From contig CBDDAA010000002.1 in the NCBI GenBank assembly GCA_965224675.1, forward strand, positions 62,001-126,000: DNA of 64,000 nt, read 5' to 3'. Positions 63,112 through 64,000 of the stretch are shown in pieces. Both the position numbers and the translations under genes were made by a program. Source of the DNA: UBA7957 sp965224675 (lineage in GTDB: Bacteria > Pseudomonadota > Gammaproteobacteria > Granulosicoccales > Granulosicoccaceae). Below the pieces are notes generated by a model that saw only the letters and a list, made by a program, of their open reading frames with translations, was not told where the DNA came from and ran no database searches. Positions within the stretch are counted from its first letter, which is position 1. Each line of letters starts with the position of its first letter.

Positions 63112-64000
63112 TCACGATTGTAATTTATCTCGCAGTAATTGATTTAGCTGGGCAGGATTGGCCTTGCCTTGTGAGGCCTTCATCACCTGACCAACAAAAT
63201 AACCTAAGAGCTTAACTTTACCTGCACGATATTGTGCCAGCTGTGACGGGTTTGCGGCGATAGCTTCATCAATCATTGCTTCAATTGCGGATGTATCCGT
63301 TATCTGCACCAGTCCTTTTTTTTCTATAATATCCTCTGCTTCGCCCTCACCATTCCACATCGCCTCAAACACCTGTTTCGCGATTTTTCCAGAGATCGTG
63401 TTATCTGCAATTTTTCTCAATAATCCGGCCAATTGATCCGGATTGACCCGGCTCTGATTTATATCGAGATTTTCTCTATTTAGTTTGCCAGATAATTCTA
63501 CTATGACCCAGTTTGCAACAAATTTTTCTGACGCACCGCTTTCATTTAACGCACGCTCAAAATAGTCCGCCAGCTCACGATCAACTGTTAATGTTGTTGC
63601 ATCATTATCCGATAACCCAAATTGCTTCATAAAACGTTGTTTTTTCCCATCTGGCAATTCCGGCAATGTTAGTTTCAATTGATCAATAAATTCCTCGCTG
63701 AGAGCTAGCGGCAACAAATCCGGATCGGGAAAATAACGATAGTCGTTAGCCTCTTCCTTTGAGCGCATAGAACGAGTTTCATCAAGATCTGAATCATATA
63801 ACCGGGTTTCCTGGGTGACTTTTCCACCTGCTTCCAGAATATCGATCTGCCGGTTAATTTCGAAATTAATGGCGCGCTCCAGAAATCGAAAAGAGTTAAC
63901 ATTTTTCACTTCAGCACGCGTCCCGAGGTCATCACCTTTATAACGCACTGAAACATTAGCATCGCATCGAAAGGATCCTTCTTGCATGTTGCCATCGCAA
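63112..64000 (-). CDS. gatB: Asp-tRNA(Asn)/Glu-tRNA(Gln) amidotransferase subunit B (5' end cut by window)
   Basis: The kinase-like subunit of the GatCAB complex that makes Gln-tRNA and/or Asn-tRNA by transamidation. The frame is open to base 64000, entering at a CDGNMQEGSFRCDANVSVR segment. Then come TRAEVKNVNSFRFLERAI, ETRLYDSDLDETRSMRSKEE and DYRYFPDPDLLPL, all GatB signatures. The C-terminal YqeY/tail domain (about the last 150 residues) is complete, ending LNQLLRDKLQS. Roughly the first 180 residues lie outside. Its presence implies an indirect route to Gln-tRNA or Asn-tRNA. Confidence 0.97.
   Translation of the reverse strand, partial: CDGNMQEGSFRCDANVSVRYKGDDLGTRAEVKNVNSFRFLERAINFEINRQIDILEAGGKVTQETRLYDSDLDETRSMRSKEEANDYRYFPDPDLLPLALSEEFIDQLKLTLPELPDGKKQRFMKQFGLSDNDATTLTVDRELADYFERALNESGASEKFVANWVIVELSGKLNRENLDINQSRVNPDQLAGLLRKIADNTISGKIAKQVFEAMWNGEGEAEDIIEKKGLVQITDTSAIEAMIDEAIAANPSQLAQYRAGKVKLLGYFVGQVMKASQGKANPAQLNQLLRDKLQS

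Noticed and set aside
1..64000. CRISPR arrays, tRNA or rRNA genes, prophage or a defence island
   Set aside because: No regularly spaced direct repeats, no tRNA-like acceptor and T-arm signature in the gaps, and no phage, toxin-antitoxin or restriction genes were seen.

Overview
The window looks like a chromosomal segment of a moderately AT-rich gammaproteobacterium. The evidence is gene order: fabD-fabG-acpP-fabF-mltG-tmk-holB-pilZ, smc-zipA-ligA with divergent cysZ, hrcA-grpE-dnaK-dnaJ, miaB-ybeZ-ybeY-corC-lnt, rnhB-dnaE and gcvT-gcvH-gcvP behind a tandem glycine riboswitch. I cannot name the genus. A sulfide:quinone-reductase-like flavoprotein, a haem-binding chemoreceptor and a Gly-Gly-Cys sorted surface protein suggest a free-living environmental bacterium rather than a reduced symbiont. 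No tRNA, rRNA, CRISPR array, prophage or complete insertion sequence was seen.

Layout. 1-3.4 kb: 3'-truncated carbamoyltransferase, SQR-like flavoprotein, yajD HNH nuclease. 3.5-8.7 kb: dnaE and rnhB on the minus strand, then a divergent Gfo/Idh/MocA oxidoreductase. 9.1-19.8 kb: a long minus-strand run of replication, fatty-acid, lysine/peptidoglycan and division genes (zipA, ligA, dapB, fabD, fabG, acpP, fabF, mltG, tmk, holB, pilZ). 20.1-26.5 kb: smc; divergent cysZ and an M23 peptidase; an unrecognised exported protein. 27.1-32.8 kb: the heat-shock operon hrcA-grpE-dnaK-dnaJ, split between dnaK and dnaJ by a 314-bp, highly structured element with terminal inverted repeats. 32.9-40.6 kb: ispG, a stand-alone MnmC oxidase domain, and mutA-mutB-meaB. 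40.6-49.0 kb: chemoreceptor, avtA plus GNAT, rapA, xthA. 49.1-55.8 kb: dgkA, a b-type cytochrome, an outer-membrane barrel, gcvPHT and the glycine riboswitch. 55.8-61.2 kb: lnt, corC, ybeY, ybeZ, miaB. 61.7-64.0 kb: a leucine-rich-repeat surface protein and a 5'-truncated gatB.

How the genes work together. Most of the window is core machinery in conserved co-transcribed blocks: the replicative polymerase alpha and delta-prime subunits, RNase HII, DNA ligase and SMC for chromosome maintenance; Fab proteins and ACP for lipids; MltG, DapB and ZipA for wall and division; chaperones for heat shock; the glycine cleavage system under glycine control; and the methylmalonyl-CoA mutase pair with its GTPase chaperone.

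I did not find a convincing new multi-gene system. The most unusual item is the structured inverted-repeat element between dnaK and dnaJ (28314-28627). Next are the cytochrome-c-type haem chemoreceptor, the sorted LRR protein, a basic insertion in LigA, and an SQR-like protein that appears to lack one catalytic cysteine.
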